In this document: piece after piece, positions 6,992-10,136 of the stretch
Layout of the letters: each line of letters opens with the position of its first letter
Position numbering within the stretch: position 1 is the stretch's first letter
Assembly: GCA_021775795.1 (NCBI GenBank)
Contig: JAJFHB010000575.1
Coordinates: forward strand, 1 to 10,136
From: Hyphomicrobiales bacterium
GTDB lineage: Bacteria > Pseudomonadota > Alphaproteobacteria > Rhizobiales > JAJFHB01
Length of the DNA: 10,136 bases
Direction of reading: 5' to 3'
The notes under the pieces: model-generated
Told to the model about the DNA's origin: nothing
Databases searched by the model: none
The model's input: only the letters and a program-made list of their open reading frames with translations
Translations under genes and position numbers: made by a program

Positions 6992-8140
6992 ATGAGTCAG
7001 CCACAAAAACCTCTGCCTCTTCAGGGTGTAAAAATTCTTGATTTCACTACTTTGCTGCCCGGGCCGATGGCCTCGTTGGTTCTAGCCGAGGCGGGCGCTG
7101 AGGTGATCAAGATCGAACGTCCCGGTGTCGGTGAAGAAATGCGCAAATATACTCCCAAGTGGGGCCGCGAGGCGGTGGGATTTGCCATGCTCAATCGAGG
7201 TAAAAAGAGCCTCGCCGTGGACCTCAAGGATCGCCAGACCCTCAAGATGCTGGAGCCGCTGATCGAAGAGGCTGACGTGGTTATCGAGCAGTTCCGTCCC
7301 GGAGTGATGGAGAGACTTGGTTTGAGTTATGACTCTGTGTCCAAGATCAATCCAAAAATCATTTATTGTTCGATCACCGGATATGGAGCGACGGGCCCCA
7401 AATCCGAAGTGGCGGGGCATGATCTCAATTACATTGGCGACACAGGCCTTCTCAGCCTCTCGATGGGTCCAGCAGACAGCCCCGTCGTGCCGCCGGCACT
7501 TGTCGCTGATCTAGCCGGTGGCACCTATCCTGCCGTGGTCAACATTTTGCTGGCTTTGCTTCAACGGGAAAAAACCGGTGATGGCACACATCTCGACATA
7601 TCCATGACGGACAACATCTTCATGTTGATGTCATGGGCAATCGGGCAGGGCCTGATCTCCGGCCAATGGTCAAAAAGCGGCGAAGAACTTCTGACCGGTG
7701 GCACCGCGCGCTATCAGATATATCCGACAAAAGACGGTGGATTTGTTGCTGCAGCACCCATTGAGCAGAAATTCTGGGATCGGTTTTGCGAACTTGTCGG
7801 GTTGCCTGATGAGCTCCGGGATGATCGCACAGATCCTGCTGCAACGCTTGCAAAGGCGCGCGAGATTTTAATGTCCAAAGCTTCCGGTGAGTGGCGCCGC
7901 ACCTTTTATCGTGAGGATTGCTGCTGTTCCATCGTACAGAGCCTTCAGGAAGCGTTATCCGACAGCCACTTCCTCGAACGTGGTCTCTTTGACTATGTGC
8001 TCGAGAATGAAGATGGCGACACCATTCCTGCAACCGTTGTCTGTGTTGCGCCGCAGTTCCGCGACAGTCCCACCGTCCATAAATCCGCCCCGTCACTGGG
8101 TGCGCATAATGATGAAATACTCAGCAATCTGAACGCATGA
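6992..8140 (+). CDS. CaiB/BaiF (class III) CoA-transferase family protein
   Basis: A 382-residue member of the class III CoA-transferase/alpha-methylacyl-CoA racemase family. The N-terminal VKILDFTTLLPGPMASLVLAEAGAEVIKIERP (13-44), LAVDLKD (74-80), VVIEQFRPGVMERLGL (96-111), YCSITGYGATGP (125-136) and GHDLNY (142-147) all match. Asp144 is near, and Asp173 in ADLAGG (172-177) aligns with, the acidic positions used in this family. His143, Asp173 and Glu258 (in PIEQKF) correspond to the His/Asp/Glu set of mycobacterial alpha-methylacyl-CoA racemase, so racemase activity is possible. The C-terminal half contains an unusual CCC triplet (310-312). A transferase would move CoA from a donor such as succinyl-CoA to a carboxylic acid. 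It follows the AEC permease gene by 60 bp and overlaps the next gene's end by 20 bp. AGGG lies about 11 bases before the ATG. Confidence 0.9.
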   Translation: MSQPQKPLPLQGVKILDFTTLLPGPMASLVLAEAGAEVIKIERPGVGEEMRKYTPKWGREAVGFAMLNRGKKSLAVDLKDRQTLKMLEPLIEEADVVIEQFRPGVMERLGLSYDSVSKINPKIIYCSITGYGATGPKSEVAGHDLNYIGDTGLLSLSMGPADSPVVPPALVADLAGGTYPAVVNILLALLQREKTGDGTHLDISMTDNIFMLMSWAIGQGLISGQWSKSGEELLTGGTARYQIYPTKDGGFVAAAPIEQKFWDRFCELVGLPDELRDDRTDPAATLAKAREILMSKASGEWRRTFYREDCCCSIVQSLQEALSDSHFLERGLFDYVLENEDGDTIPATVVCVAPQFRDSPTVHKSAPSLGAHNDEILSNLNA

Positions 8141-9365
8141 TCTTCGGCAAGTCTTCCGCCGGTTCCATGCCCCGCCGCATGAATTCACGACGCAGCGGGC
8201 CGATCTTGTCAAGCATGTGAAGACCGGCACCGCGCAGCCCCTGCAAGGATGCGGCGCCTGAGAACAGGGAGCGGTTCAACATATCGACGAGAGCCGTTCG
8301 GGGCACTACATCGCGGCGACGATTGCGATCGTAGTTCGCTAAGGCAGCTTCTAGTGCAGCTGGTGAGTTGACTATATCGTTGTCACTTAGTAATTCGGCC
8401 AGAACGGCTGCATCACGAATTCCAAGGTTCAATCCTTGTGCACCGATGGGTGGAAGCACATGTGCCGCTTCCCCCACCAGAGCAACGTTGCGGTTCGAAA
8501 ATGACTTGGCCGTGAGGCCAGACAGGCCAAAAACACCACGTGCACTTGTGTTTGAAATTGAACCCAGAACACCGCTTGTCTTGTCCAACAGCATCGCTTC
8601 AAATTCGCGGGTTTCCATCTCCGCATGGGAGCGCGCCACGTCCGGTTCTTCCACCCAGACGAGACTGGAGCGATTACCGGGCAGGGGTACCAGCGTCAGT
8701 GGCCCTGAAGGGCGGTGAAATTCTATCGACGTGTCGTTGTGCGGTTTTTCATGTTCAAAGCTGCAGGCAATTGCACTTTGGGGATACGACCAGGTCGTTG
8801 TGGCTATACCCGCAGCATCCCGACACAATGAAGTTCGCCCATCCGCCGCGACAATGAGCGGAGCATAGAGGCGATCGCCCTGCGTTGTTTCAACATGTGC
8901 TTCCTGCTCAGCAAGTTCGGCTGCGCTGACATTTGCCGAGCAACGTGTCAGTGATTTGATCGAACCTACGAGAGTTTCCAGAATACGGGTCAGTTCGGCA
9001 TTTGGAATATTCCAGCCAAACGGATCACTGCCAATTTCTGCTGCATCAAACTCGACAGTCGGCGCTTTGACGGACCAGTCCGTAGCATCCACAAGCCTTA
9101 GTCTTTGCAGGGGCGCGCAAAACGGTTGAAGTTGTTCCCAGGCGCCGATGCGATCAAGAAGCCGGATGGCACCTTGCATGAGGGCACTAGTCCGTGGGTC
9201 GGAGCGCCTCGTAGCGTTGTTTGACTTGTCGACAGTGCTTCCAACGCCAACGCTGGCCGTTTTCAGGCCATTCCGTGCAAGCAGGATCGCAGCTATGACG
9301 CCTGCCGGACCGGCGCCAACAACGACCGCGTCAAATCTTCCATTGATTATCTTCCTGCCACTCAT
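8121..9365 (-). CDS. UbiH/UbiF/COQ6 family FAD-dependent monooxygenase
   Basis: A 414-residue single-component flavin hydroxylase of the ubiquinone-biosynthesis UbiH/COQ6 family. Such enzymes add a hydroxyl to the polyprenyl-phenol ring using FAD, NAD(P)H and O2, usually at the membrane. Visible: the dinucleotide-binding VVVGAGPAGVIAAILLAR (14-31), SDPRTSALMQGAIRLLDRIG (55-74) typical of UbiH-like proteins, the NADPH/FAD DG motif VAADGRTSLCRDAAGI (172-187), and the FAD ribityl-binding block VALVGEAAHVLPPIGAQGLN (294-313), followed by LGIRDAA. The block has GEAAH rather than the commoner GDAAH, a variant I associate with rhizobial UbiH proteins. Function in ubiquinone synthesis is the likeliest role, but related enzymes hydroxylate aromatic catabolites, so no symbol is given. 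Its last 20 bp overlap the end of the convergent CaiB-family gene. Confidence 0.88.
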   Translation of the reverse strand: MSGRKIINGRFDAVVVGAGPAGVIAAILLARNGLKTASVGVGSTVDKSNNATRRSDPRTSALMQGAIRLLDRIGAWEQLQPFCAPLQRLRLVDATDWSVKAPTVEFDAAEIGSDPFGWNIPNAELTRILETLVGSIKSLTRCSANVSAAELAEQEAHVETTQGDRLYAPLIVAADGRTSLCRDAAGIATTTWSYPQSAIACSFEHEKPHNDTSIEFHRPSGPLTLVPLPGNRSSLVWVEEPDVARSHAEMETREFEAMLLDKTSGVLGSISNTSARGVFGLSGLTAKSFSNRNVALVGEAAHVLPPIGAQGLNLGIRDAAVLAELLSDNDIVNSPAALEAALANYDRNRRRDVVPRTALVDMLNRSLFSGAASLQGLRGAGLHMLDKIGPLRREFMRRGMEPAEDLPKIMRSDC

Positions 9366-9371
9366 GTCCGG

Positions 9372-9645
9372 AGCCTAGAGCGTTTCACATTGATATGGAA
9401 ACGTTTGATGGCGCCAAATCGGGTATTCCGGCAAGGCGCGCTGCGCCGCGCGATGTGGGGCATCGGGCAAGCAGCGCAACGCTGCCGGAGGGCCGATCTG
9501 GCCCACCGAAGGCCGGGTTATCGCGCCCGCTGGACTGCGTTACGGGCCCCTTGTGGACGGCAAGTCCACAGCGGTTCCCGTGCCTTGCCAGCAGACGCGA
9601 TAACCCGGTCAAACCGGTTCCATATCAATGTGAAATGCTCTGGCT
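9372..9645. repeat. palindrome-rich intergenic repeat element with terminal inverted repeats
   Basis: The ends are imperfect inverted repeats. The left end (9372-9403) and right end (9615-9645) share an exact 18-base core, TTTCACATTGATATGGAA (9383-9400; complement at 9618-9635), plus AGAGC and AGCC beyond it with one indel. Inside are several stems: GGCGC/GCGCC (9435-9439, 9443-9447); GCAGCG/CGCTGC (9471-9476, 9480-9485); GGGCC/GGCCC (9490-9494, 9500-9504); a 21-base arm pair 9513-9533 with 9588-9608 (18 paired, 3 unpaired); ACGGG/CCCGT (9542-9546, 9577-9581); and TGTGGAC/GTCCACA (9552-9558, 9564-9570). GGCAAGGC at 9430-9437 also pairs with 9582-9589. The interior is visibly richer in G and C than the flanking sequence. 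No transposase or clear target duplication is present. It looks like a non-autonomous or structured RNA-like repeat similar in style to rhizobial intergenic mosaic elements; copy number elsewhere is unknown. Confidence 0.75.
9513..9608. repeat. long nested hairpin inside the repeat element
   Basis: The outer stem pairs CCGGGTTATCGCG (9513-9525) with CGCGATAACCCGG (9596-9608). After a 3-base mismatch (CCC against AGA), GCTGG (9529-9533) pairs with CCAGC (9588-9592). Inside are ACGGG/CCCGT and an apical TGTGGAC-GGCAA-GTCCACA hairpin (9552-9570). The ordered nesting is far beyond chance for 96 bases. It could act at DNA level (cruciform, binding site) or as RNA; neither is shown by sequence alone. 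Confidence 0.8.
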
Positions 9646-9800
9646 AACGAACCATTCGATACAAGCGCACCCGATGCCGCAGGAACGCGAATGCAATCGA
9701 CAACTGCGCCAACATTGCCAATATTCGTCCCCCATGATGTTGCCACCTGCCATTTTGGGTTAGGAAGGGTAGAGCAACCAAGCCAAGAGGAACCCGATAA
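9646..9800. other. intergenic stretch before the PaaG-like gene
   Basis: These 155 bp lie between the repeat element and the PaaG-like start. I see no gene, no clear promoter boxes and only a trivial CGAA/TTCG inverted repeat near 9648-9658. The promoter of the PaaG-like gene should be here or inside the repeat element. Confidence 0.4.
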
Positions 9801-10136
9801 ATGCAGTTTGAAACAATACGCCTGGAACAGAAGGGCGATGTCGCTGTATTGACCCTCCATCGACCGGAAAAGTTGAACAGTTTTACCTGGATCATGCATC
9901 GGGAAATTAGGGCTGCCCTGGATGAAATTGAAAGTTCCGGCGCAAGGGCAATGATACTCACCGGAGCGGGACGCGGCTTCTGTGCGGGACAGGACCTGTC
10001 CGAGCCCGCCGGCGATCTCAAGCCCGACTATGATGTTGGTGAAACGCTGGAGCGTAACTTCAATCCGCTTGCCATGCGGCTGAGGGCTCTGCCACTTCCC
10101 GTCGTGTGCGCTGTAAACGGTGTAGCAGCAGGGGCA
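9801..10136 (+). CDS. paaG: PaaG-like enoyl-CoA hydratase/isomerase (partial, cut by window end)
   Basis: The first 112 codons of a crotonase-superfamily enzyme, open to the window edge. The sequence VAVLTLHRPEKLNSFTW (14-30), LTGAGRGFCAGQDLSE (53-68), ETLERNFNPLAMRLRALPLP (81-100) and VCAVNGVAAGA (102-112) follows E. coli PaaG closely, including the GFCAGQDL and VNGVAAGA segments that build the CoA oxyanion hole. PaaG (1,2-epoxyphenylacetyl-CoA isomerase) works in aerobic phenylacetate degradation, rearranging the ring epoxide to an oxepin-CoA. Its catalytic aspartate lies past the window end, so a general enoyl-CoA hydratase cannot be excluded. AAGAGGAA (9785-9792) is a good ribosome binding site 8 bases before the ATG. 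Finding paaA-E, paaZ, paaH or paaJ downstream would settle it. Confidence 0.85.
   Translation, partial: MQFETIRLEQKGDVAVLTLHRPEKLNSFTWIMHREIRAALDEIESSGARAMILTGAGRGFCAGQDLSEPAGDLKPDYDVGETLERNFNPLAMRLRALPLPVVCAVNGVAAGA

Noticed and set aside
7620..8096. 158-residue minus-strand frame inside the CaiB-family gene
   Set aside because: It is fully antisense to conserved CoA-transferase motifs, and its Arg/His/Ser-rich composition is typical of a shadow frame.
9372..9645. Element ends tested for a TA or longer target-site duplication
   Set aside because: TA occurs near both ends but not at equivalent positions relative to the inverted repeats, so no duplication can be claimed.
9385..9763. Two overlapping small open frames (75 residues on -, 122 on +) across the repeat element
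   Set aside because: Both run through inverted repeats and hairpins, lack ribosome binding sites I trust, and owe their openness to high GC. They may be annotated as hypothetical proteins in databases but are best read as repeat sequence.

Overview
The window looks like chromosomal DNA of an alphaproteobacterium, most probably of the Hyphomicrobiales (Rhizobiales) type. The evidence is the HspQ sequence, the UbiH-family hydroxylase carrying GEAAH/GAQGLNLG, an abundance of CoA-thioester enzymes, moderate GC with dense coding, and a palindrome-rich intergenic repeat of the kind common in that group. I could not run a search, so the genus is left open. No tRNA, rRNA, CRISPR, phage or transposase gene is visible.

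Left part (about 205-3312, all on +): a GlxA-type regulator (DJ-1/PfpI-like domain plus AraC HTH) is followed by four small genes. These encode a RidA-family deaminase, a cysteine-dioxygenase-like cupin, a pyridoxamine-5'-phosphate-oxidase-like FMN split-barrel protein and a GlcG/HbpS (DUF336) protein. Same strand, short gaps (12-140 bp) and good ribosome binding sites suggest one regulated unit. Its substrate cannot be read from the sequence. A SAM-dependent methyltransferase converges on the unit from the right (3344-4174, -).

Middle part (4263-8140): hspQ on the minus strand stands as a housekeeping gene. Next is a minus-strand HpcH/HpaI-family CoA-ester lyase (malyl-/methylmalyl-/citramalyl-CoA lyase type). 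It is divergent from a plus-strand pair made of an AEC-family permease and a class III (CaiB/BaiF) CoA-transferase or racemase. Together these three would make a plausible import, CoA-activation and C-C cleavage route for a C4/C5 dicarboxylic or hydroxy acid; this is inference from gene families and position.

Right part (8121-10136): a UbiH/UbiF/COQ6-type FAD monooxygenase on the minus strand overlaps the end of the CaiB-family gene by 20 bp, tail to tail. Upstream of it is a roughly 265-275 bp repeat element (about 9372-9645) with imperfect terminal inverted repeats and a chain of internal hairpins. After a further 155 bp with nothing recognisable comes the first third of a PaaG-like enoyl-CoA hydratase/isomerase, cut by the window end.

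Nothing here is a clear defence or mobile system. The best candidates for something undescribed are the GlxA-RidA-cupin-PPOX-HbpS cluster, the lyase/permease/CoA-transferase module, and the hairpin-rich repeat element.
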